DNA of 64,000 nt, taken from contig NZ_JAATJE010000001.1 of NCBI RefSeq assembly GCF_011927695.1, positions 62,001-126,000 on the forward strand, given 5' to 3'. This stretch comes from Sphingomonas jejuensis. Its GTDB lineage: Bacteria; Pseudomonadota; Alphaproteobacteria; Sphingomonadales; Sphingomonadaceae. A program made the position numbers and the translations under genes. The notes beneath the pieces are model-generated. The model searched no databases and was not told the origin of the DNA. It worked only from the letters and a program-made list of their open reading frames with translations. Every line of letters begins with the position of its first letter. The first letter of the stretch is position 1. Below are positions 7,054 to 15,117 of this stretch, piece after piece.

Positions 7054-8946
7054 ATGCACGAGACGATCGCCCTCAACAGGCGGGCCATGCTGCGCGGAGC
7101 CGCGCTCGGCGGGCTCGGCCTGGGGCTCACCAACCTCTTCCCGGCCTGGGCCCAGACCGGCTCGCCGGGGCTGCGCACCGATCGGCCGACGCTGACGGGT
7201 GAGGACATCCGCCTCCGCGTCGGCCACAGCGCCTTCACCGTCGGCGGTCGCACGGGCCACGCGATCACGGTGAACGGCGTGCTGCCGGCCCCGCTGATCC
7301 GCCTGCGCGAGGGTCAAAACGTCCGTATCCATGTGGAGAACACGCTCGACGAGGACACCTCAATCCACTGGCACGGCCTCATCCTGCCGTTCCACATGGA
7401 TGGCGTGCCGGGGATCAGCTTCCCGGGCATCCTGCCGAGGACGACCTTCACCTACGAGTTCCCGATCAAGCAGTTCGGGACCTACTGGTACCACTCGCAT
7501 TCCGGCCTGCAGGAGCAGGCCGGGCACTACGGGCCGCTGGTGATCGACCCGGCGGGCGCTGAGCCCGCGGCGTACGACCGCGAGCACGTGGTCGTGCTCA
7601 GCGACTGGACGTTCATGCACCCGCATCAGGTCATGGCGAAGGTGAAGAACGAGGGCGGCTACTTCAATCGCCAGAAGCAGACGCTCGCCGGCCTGCTGCA
7701 GGGCAGCGATCCGGAGGAGCGGATGTCGGCGTCCGAGCGGCGGATGTGGGGGCGTATGCGCATGGACCCGACCGACATCGCCGACGTGACGGGCACGACC
7801 TACACCTACCTCATCAACGGGCATGGGCCGCAGGAGAACTGGACGGGCCTGTTCCGCCCCGGTGAGCGCGTGCGCCTGCGCGTCATCAACGCCTCGGCGA
7901 TGACGATCTTCAACGTGCGCATCCCGGGCCTGCCGATGTCGATCGTTCAGGCCGACGGCACGCATGTCCGGCCGGTCGAGACCGACGAGTTCCAGATCTC
8001 GGTCGCCGAAACTTACGACGCGATCGTCACGCCCACCGAAGACCGGGCGTACACGCTCATGGCGGAGTCGATCGATCGGTCCGGCTTCTGCCGCGCGACG
8101 ATTGCGCCGCGCCTGGGCATGGTCGCGCCGGTGCCGCCGCTCCGCCCGCGGCCGACGCTCGGCATGAAGGACATGGGCATGGGCGGGATGGATCATGGCG
8201 GCATGAACCACGGCTCCATGGGTCACAGCTCGGGCGGCCAGTTGGGCGACTCGGCGATGGGTCGCGGCGCGGCAGCCCCTCCCGCCGGGGCCGATCATGC
8301 GGCGATGGGCCATGGGTCGGGCGGCATGAACCACGACATGCGCGACGAGTCGCTCGTACCGCCGAACATCGATGTCGGTGTTGGCGTCGACATGATCGCG
8401 CCCATCCCCGTCGATAGGACCGGGGACCGGCCGCTGGGGCTCGAGAACGAACCGCATCGCGTGCTGACATACCACGACCTAGCGCCCTTGGAACCGTTCC
8501 ACGACCGGCGTCAGCCGACGCGCAGCGTCGACATTCACCTGACCGGCAACATGGAGCGGTTCATGTGGAGCTTTGACGGCAGAAAGCTTAACGAAGGCGC
8601 CGAGCCGATCCGCTTTGAGCGGAACGAGCGGGTGCGGGTGAACCTCATCAACAACTCGATGATGAACCACCCCATCCACATCCACGGGCACTTCTTCGAG
8701 CTCGTGACGGGGATGCCGCACGGGCATCCGGTGAAGCACACGGTGAACGTGATGCCGGGCGGCAAGGCGAGCTTCGACCTGACCGCGGACGCCCCCGGCG
8801 ACTGGGCGTTTCACTGCCACCTGCTCTACCACATGCACGCCGGCATGATGAACGTCGTGAAGGTCCGACCGATGGACGACGCCCCGAACGCGAGCGGCAC
8901 GCCGCCGCCATCGGCGCGTTCGGGCGGCACGGGAGGCGCGGCATGA
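7054..8946 (+). CDS. copA: Periplasmic multicopper oxidase CopA
   Basis: Oxidises Cu(I) and sequesters copper in the periplasm. The 630-residue protein begins with a Tat-type signal (NRRAMLRG, hydrophobic stretch, A-W-A-Q near 34), meaning export in folded form. Copper ligands are in HWHG (about 104), WYHSH (about 145), HPIHIHGHFFEL (about 538) and HCHLLYHMHAGM (about 586). A Met/His-rich insert near 369-429 (MGMGGMDHGGMNHGSMGH type) is typical of PcoA/CopA proteins. A GAGAGG-like site precedes the ATG. copB starts inside its stop codon. Confidence 0.96.
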   Translation: MHETIALNRRAMLRGAALGGLGLGLTNLFPAWAQTGSPGLRTDRPTLTGEDIRLRVGHSAFTVGGRTGHAITVNGVLPAPLIRLREGQNVRIHVENTLDEDTSIHWHGLILPFHMDGVPGISFPGILPRTTFTYEFPIKQFGTYWYHSHSGLQEQAGHYGPLVIDPAGAEPAAYDREHVVVLSDWTFMHPHQVMAKVKNEGGYFNRQKQTLAGLLQGSDPEERMSASERRMWGRMRMDPTDIADVTGTTYTYLINGHGPQENWTGLFRPGERVRLRVINASAMTIFNVRIPGLPMSIVQADGTHVRPVETDEFQISVAETYDAIVTPTEDRAYTLMAESIDRSGFCRATIAPRLGMVAPVPPLRPRPTLGMKDMGMGGMDHGGMNHGSMGHSSGGQLGDSAMGRGAAAPPAGADHAAMGHGSGGMNHDMRDESLVPPNIDVGVGVDMIAPIPVDRTGDRPLGLENEPHRVLTYHDLAPLEPFHDRRQPTRSVDIHLTGNMERFMWSFDGRKLNEGAEPIRFERNERVRVNLINNSMMNHPIHIHGHFFELVTGMPHGHPVKHTVNVMPGGKASFDLTADAPGDWAFHCHLLYHMHAGMMNVVKVRPMDDAPNASGTPPPSARSGGTGGAA

Positions 8947-10259
8947 GGCGCGCACTCCCTCTCGCGGCCGCCGCGACGATCGGCTTCGCCGCCCCGGCAC
9001 TCGCCCAGCACGTCGGCCACGGCACACCGCCCGCGACGGCGCAAGATCCCGCGTCCTCTCCATCGACCGGCGATCCGACTTGCCCCGCGGAGCACGCCGC
9101 CATGGGCCATTGCACGCCCAAGCCGTCTGCCACCCCAGCAGCGCAGTCCGCTTCGTCCGCACCGGTCGATCCCGCGTGTCCGCCAGAGCATGCGGCTATG
9201 GGTCATTGCACACCGAAACCGGCGGCAGAGGCTGCGCCGCCTTCGGGTGCGGTAGTGGCGACGGACCCGGCTCCGGCACCCGCTCTCCAGACGGCTCCGG
9301 CTGCTCCGGGCTGCACCCCTGAGCACGCGGCGATGGGACATTGCACGCTTGCGTCTCCCCAAGCCGGAGTCGATCCGCACGCGGGGCATGGCGCGGCAGC
9401 TCCAGCGCCTGCGACGCCTGCCGCGGGCGCGGCCGATCCGTCTTGCCCGCCGGAGCATGCCGCTATGGGCCATTGCACGGCGAGAATTGGCATGGCGGCC
9501 AGCGCTCCGCCCGTCGCGCCGCCTCCGCAAGCTGCCTTCTCCGGACCCGAGAACGCGGCCGACACGGTCTGGGACCCGCAGCTGATGGCTCGGAAGCGGC
9601 AGGAGGAGTTGATCGACGAGCACGGCGGCTACACCGGCTACATGGTACTGTTCGACCGGCTGGAGTACCGCGGGGTCGACGGTCGCGACGGTTACGCCTG
9701 GGACGCCGAGGGCTGGTACGGCGGCGACTACGACCGCCTCTGGATCAAGACCGAGGGCGAGGGTGAGTTCGGCGGGGCGCTCGAGTCCGCCGAGGTGCAA
9801 GCGCTGTACAGTCGCGCGATCGGTCCCTGGTTCAACCTGCAGGCCGGCGTCCGTTACGATTTTCGCCCCAAGCCCGATCGTGGGCACCTGGTGCTCGGCG
9901 TGCAGGGACTGGCCCCGTACTGGTTCGAGATCGACGCCGCGGCCTTCCTGTCCGAGAAGGGTGACCTCACCGCCCGTTTCGAGGCCGAGTACGACCAGCG
10001 GATCACAAACCGCCTGATCCTGCAGCCGCGCGTGGAGTTCGATCTGGCGGCGCAGGACGTGCCCGAGCTCGGCGTCGGCGCGGGTCTGTCGACGGTCGAG
10101 GCGGGCCTCCGGCTGCGCTACGAGATCAAGCGCGAGTTCGCCCCCTATGTTGGCGTGCAGTACGAGCGCCGCCTCGGCGATACGGCGGACTTCGCGAGGG
10201 CCGCGGGCGAGGATGTCGGCGGCTGGGCGTTCCTGGTCGGTCTGCGGTCCTGGTTCTAA
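8943..10259 (+). CDS. copB: Copper resistance outer-membrane protein CopB
   Basis: Outer-membrane copper protein of 438 residues. After a signal peptide, residues 40-185 carry four copies of a motif C-x2-EHAAMGHCT (near 47, 78, 125 and 167) separated by Ala/Pro-rich linkers. The C-terminal half, from about 215, is the CopB beta-barrel domain (LFDRLEY, RLWIKTEGEGEF, ending in LRSWF). The repeats presumably bind Cu through Cys, His and Met. The start overlaps copA as ATGA. The repeat array is more regular than the loose Met/His-rich region usual in this family. Confidence 0.93.
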   Translation: MRRALPLAAAATIGFAAPALAQHVGHGTPPATAQDPASSPSTGDPTCPAEHAAMGHCTPKPSATPAAQSASSAPVDPACPPEHAAMGHCTPKPAAEAAPPSGAVVATDPAPAPALQTAPAAPGCTPEHAAMGHCTLASPQAGVDPHAGHGAAAPAPATPAAGAADPSCPPEHAAMGHCTARIGMAASAPPVAPPPQAAFSGPENAADTVWDPQLMARKRQEELIDEHGGYTGYMVLFDRLEYRGVDGRDGYAWDAEGWYGGDYDRLWIKTEGEGEFGGALESAEVQALYSRAIGPWFNLQAGVRYDFRPKPDRGHLVLGVQGLAPYWFEIDAAAFLSEKGDLTARFEAEYDQRITNRLILQPRVEFDLAAQDVPELGVGAGLSTVEAGLRLRYEIKREFAPYVGVQYERRLGDTADFARAAGEDVGGWAFLVGLRSWF

Positions 10260-10269
10260 GGAGGCGCTG

Positions 10270-10770
10270 ATGACCCATAAGCACGCGCTGATGCTCACGC
10301 TCGCAGCCTTGATCCTCGGCAGTCAACCCGTCTGGGCTCACGAGACAACGTCTAAGACGGCGCAAGCGGGAGCCTTGAACCCTGGAGCGCGAGCCGCGGC
10401 GTCGATCGTAAACGCGTTCCACGCCGCGCTCGCGTCAGGAGACGTTCCGGCGGCCTTGGGGCACCTGAGCGAAGACGCGACTATCTTCGAGTCCGGCGGG
10501 GTCGAACGAGGCAAGGCCGAATACGCCGCGCACCACGCGCCTGCCGATGCCGCCTTCGCCAGAGCGGTCCCGAGCCGCACCACGCGTCGCTCCGGCAACC
10601 TTTCGGGCGACACCGCCTGGATTTTGACCGAGGGGCGCACGACCGGAACTTACAACGGCAAGGCCGTCGACCGCGTCACGACGGAAACCATGCTGCTTCG
10701 CCGCACGGGCGGGGTCTGGCGAATCGTTCACATTCATTGGTCGTCCGCCGCCGCGCGGCGGGCCGCCTGA
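10270..10770 (+). CDS. Secreted NTF2/SnoaL-like (DUF4440-type) protein
   Basis: A 166-residue protein with a signal peptide (cleavage near V-W-A-H, residue 23). The rest is an NTF2-like alpha+beta cone: helix VNAFHAALASGDVPAAL, then LSEDATIFESGG, and a strand pair ending in GGVWRIVHIHWSS. Such proteins occur in copper operons without an assigned function. It has a strong ribosome site (AAGGAGG, about 5 bp before ATG) 10 bp after copB, so it is in the cop operon. Confidence 0.8.
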   Translation: MTHKHALMLTLAALILGSQPVWAHETTSKTAQAGALNPGARAAASIVNAFHAALASGDVPAALGHLSEDATIFESGGVERGKAEYAAHHAPADAAFARAVPSRTTRRSGNLSGDTAWILTEGRTTGTYNGKAVDRVTTETMLLRRTGGVWRIVHIHWSSAAARRAA

Positions 10771-10788
10771 TCATCGAAGGAGACCAAG

Positions 10789-11151
10789 ATGCGTAGTTTC
10801 GTCCTGCCTCTCGCCGCTGCGGCGGCCCTCGTCGCCAGCCCCGCGTTCGCGCACACCCGGCTGGTCAGCGCCAATCCGGCGCCGAACGCCTCCGTCCGCG
10901 CCGCGCCAGCCCAGCTGCAGATCACCTTCAACGAGGCGGTGCTGCCTCGCTTCGTGACGGTCGCGGTCACCGGCCCGGACGGCGCCAAGCTGCACGTCGC
11001 CACCGTCGCCGTGGACCCTGAGAACCGGAGCCGCGTCAACGCGGTCGTGCGCGGCTTTCAGCGGCCTGGCGCCTACAAGGTCGACTGGTCGGCGGCGGGC
11101 AGCGACATGCACCGCATGACGGGCAGCTACAGCTTCACGCTGCGGCCGTGA
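10789..11151 (+). CDS. copC: Periplasmic copper-binding protein CopC
   Basis: Small beta-sandwich copper chaperone. The 120-residue precursor is cut after S-P-A-F-A, giving a mature protein that starts with His, the classical Cu(II) ligand. The second site is visible in S-D-M-H-R-M-T near residue 104. It probably hands copper to CopD, whose gene overlaps the stop codon (GTGA). AAGGAGA lies about 9 bp upstream of the ATG. Confidence 0.94.
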   Translation: MRSFVLPLAAAAALVASPAFAHTRLVSANPAPNASVRAAPAQLQITFNEAVLPRFVTVAVTGPDGAKLHVATVAVDPENRSRVNAVVRGFQRPGAYKVDWSAAGSDMHRMTGSYSFTLRP

Positions 11152-12062
11152 CGGAGGCCGGGCCGATCGCAGCCCGCTTCCTGCATTACGCCGCACTCGT
11201 CCTAGTCTTCGGCGCGTTCGCTTACGCGAGCTACGGAGCGGGGTCAGCAAGTGTTACCCGACGGCTCGGTCGCCTGGGTCTGGCGTCGAGCGCAATGCTT
11301 CTGCTCGCGGCCGCCGCCGTGTTGATCGCGACTGTCGCCGGGCTGGGCGGCGGCTTCGCCTCGCTCTCCGATGCGACGCTTTGGTCCGCCGTCGTCACGG
11401 AGACCGACTTCGGCAGGGTCTGGTCCGTTCGGCTCGTCATGGCCGCGCTGCTGATCGCAGTCGCTGTCGTCACGTGGCGCCGGCCGGTACGAGCTCTGAG
11501 ACGAACAGGTCTTTTGCTCGCAGGCGGGCTTGTCGTCACCGTCGCGCTGACCGGCCACGCGACGGCCCAAGAGGGCGTGGCCGGCTTGTTTCATCGCACG
11601 GCGGACGCAGCGCACCTCCTCGCGGCGGCGGTGTGGCTGGGGGCTTTGCCGCCGCTGCTTTTCCTGCTTGCCCAAGATGCGTCGGGCGTTCGCGGGGACC
11701 TCGAGACGGCTTCGGCCCGATTGGTGGCGTTCCACAGCATCGGCCTGGCGGCGGTGGCCGTGCTGGTGGTCTCGGGCGCGGTGAACAGCTGGTTCCTGGT
11801 CGAAAGCCTCGATCGGCTTTTCACCACAACCTACGGCGGAATCCTGCTCGCGAAGCTGGCGGTCTTCGCCACGATGATCGGTCTCGCGGCGTCTAACCGG
11901 CTGCGCCTCGTGCCGGCGCTGGCGTCGAGCCTGACAAGTGGCTGTGACAGCGAGAGGGTCCGCAGCCGACTGCGCTTGCACATCCGTGCCGAGCTTGCGC
12001 TAGGCCTTCTCGTGCTCCTCGCAGTCGCCATCCTCGGCACGATCGTCCCTGCCGCAGAGTAG
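11148..12062 (+). CDS. copD: Copper resistance membrane protein CopD
   Basis: Inner-membrane protein of 304 residues with about eight TM helices, inferred to move copper delivered by CopC. Family-like features are an N-terminal RFLHYAALVLVFGAF helix, a central GLFHRTADAAHLLAAAVWLGAL segment with conserved His and Trp, and a C-terminal YGGILLAKLAVF stretch followed by RLRLHIRAELALG. The GTG start overlaps the copC stop by 4 bp. The next gene begins 73 bp later with its own ribosome site. Confidence 0.93.
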   Translation: MTEAGPIAARFLHYAALVLVFGAFAYASYGAGSASVTRRLGRLGLASSAMLLLAAAAVLIATVAGLGGGFASLSDATLWSAVVTETDFGRVWSVRLVMAALLIAVAVVTWRRPVRALRRTGLLLAGGLVVTVALTGHATAQEGVAGLFHRTADAAHLLAAAVWLGALPPLLFLLAQDASGVRGDLETASARLVAFHSIGLAAVAVLVVSGAVNSWFLVESLDRLFTTTYGGILLAKLAVFATMIGLAASNRLRLVPALASSLTSGCDSERVRSRLRLHIRAELALGLLVLLAVAILGTIVPAAE

Positions 12063-12134
12063 AGATCGATGGTCGCAGTTCCGGAACCGTGGTGAAGACG
12101 ACCGGTTCTGGTCGGATCGACAAGGAGATCAAGA

Positions 12135-12536
12135 ATGTCGTTTCAGAGCCGATCGGTGACCGCAGCGCTCGCTGCATCCCTCTTCTTTGCCGCGCCCGCC
12201 ATGGCTCAGGCGCAGGGCCATCAAGGCATGAACCACGGTAGTGCACAGCAAGCGGGTGGGCACGGCGATATGGCGCGTCAGGAGTACATGGCCGCCATGC
12301 AGCAGATGAACGAGCGCATGATGGCCGCCAACGATCCCGACCCCGATCGCGCCTTCGCCTTGAAGATGATTGAGCATCATCGCGGCGGAATCGCGATGTC
12401 GGAAATCGAAATCCGTCACGGCGACGACGCCGAGGCGAAGCGGATGGCGCAGAAGACGGCCGACATGCAGCGCAAGGAAATTGCCGAGCTGGAGAATTGG
12501 CTTCGTCGTCACGGCAGCCGACCGGCTGCTCGGTGA
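12135..12536 (+). CDS. Secreted DUF305 protein
   Basis: A 133-residue protein with a signal peptide (cleavage near A-M-A-Q, residue 24), a short His/Met-rich linker and a compact DUF305 four-helix domain with K-M-I-E-H-H-R-G-G-I at about 77-86. Unlike the membrane DUF305 protein at 4253-4873 it is soluble and periplasmic. AAGGAG lies about 10 bp before the ATG. It is the last gene of the copper series; metal storage or delivery is inferred from context. Confidence 0.88.
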   Translation: MSFQSRSVTAALAASLFFAAPAMAQAQGHQGMNHGSAQQAGGHGDMARQEYMAAMQQMNERMMAANDPDPDRAFALKMIEHHRGGIAMSEIEIRHGDDAEAKRMAQKTADMQRKEIAELENWLRRHGSRPAAR

Positions 12537-12635
12537 TCCCACAATTTCGAACCGGCAATGGGTGTCGATTGCGTCGGGGTGCGCGTAGCTCAAGACGACG
12601 TAGAAGCCACAGGTCAGCTCCGCTTCTACAAGTAA

Positions 12636-12693
12636 CGGCTAGACCTCGGCATGGTCTAGCCGCCGAGTGCTGTCGACGCCTAGACTGATCTAG
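12636..12693. terminator. CTAG-rich hairpins between convergent genes
   Basis: CGGCTAGACC (12636-12645) and GGTCTAGCCG (12653-12662) form a perfect 10-bp stem with a 7-nt loop. A second small inverted repeat, CTAGA (12680-12684) and TCTAG (12689-12693), follows. The block lies between the DUF305 gene (+) and the AlpA-type gene (-), so a bidirectional terminator is the simplest reading, although four CTAG cores in under 60 bp also suggest protein binding sites. Confidence 0.5.
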
Positions 12694-12989
12694 CGCCGAA
12701 CCGGTCGGGTGCGACGGAGGTGAACGTCCGGATGTTGCACCGTCGCCAGCGATGCGCCCTGCTCTTGTCTGCGCTGAGTAAGCCAGGCTTTGACCTCGGC
12801 TAGATCCCAAACCACGCATCTGGGCGATAGCGCGAAGCGGCGAGGGAAAGCGCCTCTTCGCTCCATCTCATAGATGGTGCTGTCGGCAAGCGGCACGATT
12901 GCCCTAAGTTCAGCCCGCCGGATGGTGCGTGGCAGATCCAGTGAGTGACGGCACGCGTTGGCAGTGGGTCGGTCGACGGGATTGGTCAT
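12690..12989 (-). CDS. AlpA-type helix-turn-helix regulator
   Basis: A 99-residue DNA-binding protein with the AlpA/excisionase-like fold: RRAELRAIVPLADSTIYEME (about 24-43), then RRGAFPRRFALSPRCVVWDLAEVKAWL. AlpA proteins sit in prophages and integrative elements, where they control integrase or excision genes. No integrase is in the window. The gene is the last before chromosomal-type genes begin, so it probably belongs to the mobile segment and marks its right edge (inference). The C-terminal 25 residues are basic and family-untypical. Confidence 0.8.
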   Translation of the reverse strand: MTNPVDRPTANACRHSLDLPRTIRRAELRAIVPLADSTIYEMERRGAFPRRFALSPRCVVWDLAEVKAWLTQRRQEQGASLATVQHPDVHLRRTRPVRR

Positions 12990-13473
12990 GATCGCCTCCT
13001 TCGAGTGTCGAGGGAGAACGCCGGCTTGGCGACCTCAGCAGGGAAGCGCAGGCGATGCGGTAATCGGCGGCCATTGGCGTTGGTATGCGTAGGACGGAGG
13101 AGTAGGCGGACGGTACGACGGGCCGTTCCCATGGTCGTTGTAATCCAGCGCAGCGCGCCCTGGGCTGCCAACGTGTGCTTGCCGGTGTGGCTCTTCGCGC
13201 CGTAGCGTCGTAGGCGTGCGGTATGGAACGAGTGGGTGCTTTCCCGTGTCGCGCAGCCCTAGTTCGGTTTTAGGCGCGATATTCTTCGATTGTCGTCGTC
13301 AGGCCTGAAAATAAAATCTTGTGCTGATTTCTCTGTCGATACAGCTACTTAATCAGCAGCCGACGAAACTGACGGACCGCAGGGCGGGATTTTCAGGCGT
13401 CGGCGAGAAGAAAGCATTATCTTACAGCTGCTTATGCGGGATACGAACAATAGAGTGGGAGTGAGCAGCGGCC
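12990..13473. other. Geneless stretch at probable island edge
   Basis: No convincing gene is found in these 484 bp. The right half (about 13265-13440) is clearly richer in A and T than its surroundings. It contains the 10-bp palindrome TCAGGCCTGA (13299-13308) and a perfect 10-bp inverted repeat, GCCTGAAAAT (13303-13312) with ATTTTCAGGC (13389-13398). These could be recombination or regulator sites; no tRNA gene is visible. Confidence 0.5.
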
Positions 13474-13884
13474 ATGGCGCATTGGCTCGTGAAGTCGGAA
13501 CCGCACAAATATAGCTGGGACGATCTGGTCCGCGACGGCGAGACGATCTGGGACGGTGTGCGGAACAACCAGGCTGCGATCTACCTGCGCGACATGAGGC
13601 AGGGCGACGGGCTGCTCTTCTACCATTCCAATGAAGGTCTGGCGGTAGTCGGCATCGCGACGGTGTCTGAAGAGCATTTTATCGATCCGTCGGACGAGAA
13701 GGGGCGCTTTCCCGCCGTGCGCGTGAAGCCGGTTCGCCCCCTGCGGCACCCGGTGACGCTGAAGGCCATGAAGGCGGAGCCGCGCCTCTCGGGCATGGCG
13801 ATGTTCCGGCAGTTCCGGCTGTCGGTCACGCCGATTGAGGACGAGCACTGGACGCTGATCCTCCAGATGGCAGGCGACGCATGA
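13474..13884 (+). CDS. EVE-domain protein
   Basis: A 136-residue protein made of a single EVE domain, a PUA-like fold that reads modified bases in RNA or DNA. Typical features are the N-terminal H-W-L-V-K-S-E-P, the Y-S-W-D-D-L segment, W-D-G-V-R-N-N-Q-A and the G-D-G-L-L-F-Y-H-S strand. The ligand is unknown. GGGAGTG lies about 10 bp before the ATG. The next gene starts within its stop codon (ATGA). This pairing looks chromosomal. Confidence 0.92.
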   Translation: MAHWLVKSEPHKYSWDDLVRDGETIWDGVRNNQAAIYLRDMRQGDGLLFYHSNEGLAVVGIATVSEEHFIDPSDEKGRFPAVRVKPVRPLRHPVTLKAMKAEPRLSGMAMFRQFRLSVTPIEDEHWTLILQMAGDA

Positions 13885-14234
13885 CGCCCGTGCTGCACGG
13901 CATTCCCAACTGCGACACGATGCGCAAAGCGCGGGCCTGGCTGAGCGCCGCCGGCATTGCCCACAGCTTCCATGACCACCGGCGGGACGGCGTCGACAAG
14001 GCGGTGCTGATGCGCGCGGTGGCGGAGCATGGGTGGGATGCGGTGCTGAACCGCAAGGGCACGAGCTTTCGCGCGCTTCCCGACGCGGCGAAGGCCGACC
14101 TGGATGGGGAGCGGGCAACGGGCCTGATGATCGAGCACCCGTCCACGATCCGGCGGCCCCTGCTGGACCTCGGCGACCGAACCGTTCTCGGCTTTTCGGC
14201 CGACCATTACCAAGCACTGTTCAGCGTCGCCTGA
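13881..14234 (+). CDS. ArsC/Spx-fold protein, YffB-like
   Basis: A 117-residue thioredoxin-fold protein with the YffB signature GIPNCDTMRKARAWL, where the single Cys (about residue 11) is the putative active site. The family is often named arsenate reductase but YffB-type members lack demonstrated arsenate activity; glutathione-dependent thiol chemistry is the usual suggestion. It overlaps the EVE gene by 4 bp. There is no other ars gene nearby, so a role in arsenic resistance is unlikely. Confidence 0.88.
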   Translation: MTPVLHGIPNCDTMRKARAWLSAAGIAHSFHDHRRDGVDKAVLMRAVAEHGWDAVLNRKGTSFRALPDAAKADLDGERATGLMIEHPSTIRRPLLDLGDRTVLGFSADHYQALFSVA

Positions 14235-14325
14235 CCAGTCGACCGGGATGCCCCGGTTGCCTTATATTGGGCATAGTTGGCAGATAGCGGCGCCTGTCAT
14301 TTCAGCCAGAGAGTATGCCTGAGCA

Positions 14326-15117
14326 ATGCGGTGGTCGGTTGTCGTACCCGTCTACAACGAAGCGGCGTTCCTGCCGGCGACGATCGCTTCGCTGGCAGCG
14401 CAGAGCGTGCCGTTCCACCTCATCCTGGTCGACAATGCCTCCACTGACGACGGCATCGCCGCGGCACGGGGGCAGATCGAGGGGGCGGGGATCTCGGCTG
14501 ACATCCTGGAGGAGCGTACGGCCGGTCAGGTCCATGCGCTGAAGCGCGGGATTGATGCGGCGGTAACGGAGTTCGTGGCGATCTGCGATGCGGATACGGT
14601 CTACCCGCCAGGCTATCTGGCGGAGGCGGAGCGGTTGTTCGATCGCGGCGGGCATGCGGTGGTCGCGACCAGCGCCTATCTGGTGCCGGAGCGCGCCCGT
14701 GGACTGAAAGCGTGGCTGCGCGTGTGGAAGCAGCGGGCGGTGTTGTCGCTGTTGCCACGCCAGAACCATGTCAGCGGGGCAGCGCATTGCTTCCGACGAA
14801 ACGCCCTTGTCCGGAGCGGGGGCTATGATGCGCGGATCTGGCCGTTTGTGCTGAAGGATCATGAGCTGATGCAGCGCGTCCTGCACCTGGGGCGCCAGGC
14901 GCATTCCCGGGCGCTCTGGTGCCGGTCGTCCGAGCGGCGCGTCGACCGCAAGGGCGTGCGCTGGACCCTTGCCGAGCGCATTTTGTACCATGCCACGCCC
15001 TTTGCGCTGAAGGACCGGCTTTTCCACGATCTGCTCGCCCGCCGCTTTTCGGCGCGCGGACAGCGCGACACCGTCCTTCGCCGGCAGAGCTGGGCGCCGG
15101 CAGGCAGCGAGGCGTGA
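14326..15117 (+). CDS. Glycosyltransferase family 2
   Basis: A 263-residue GT-A fold enzyme. VVVPVYNEAAFLPATI at the N-terminus binds the nucleotide, D-N-A-S-T-D-D follows near 37-43, and the metal-binding C-D-A-D-T lies near 86-90. A short region with K-D-H-E-L-M-Q-R fits the catalytic-base segment. No TM helix is visible, so it is probably cytosolic or peripheral. It begins a run of seven overlapping or nearly overlapping genes to 19874; the acceptor is unknown. Confidence 0.88.
   Translation: MRWSVVVPVYNEAAFLPATIASLAAQSVPFHLILVDNASTDDGIAAARGQIEGAGISADILEERTAGQVHALKRGIDAAVTEFVAICDADTVYPPGYLAEAERLFDRGGHAVVATSAYLVPERARGLKAWLRVWKQRAVLSLLPRQNHVSGAAHCFRRNALVRSGGYDARIWPFVLKDHELMQRVLHLGRQAHSRALWCRSSERRVDRKGVRWTLAERILYHATPFALKDRLFHDLLARRFSARGQRDTVLRRQSWAPAGSEA

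Noticed and set aside
12945-13205. 86-codon + strand frame at the island edge
   Set aside because: Overlaps the AlpA start region, has no ribosome site and shows only arginine-rich low-complexity sequence.
13881-14234. Arsenate resistance gene arsC
   Set aside because: The sequence is YffB-like and there are no arsB, arsH or ArsR neighbours.
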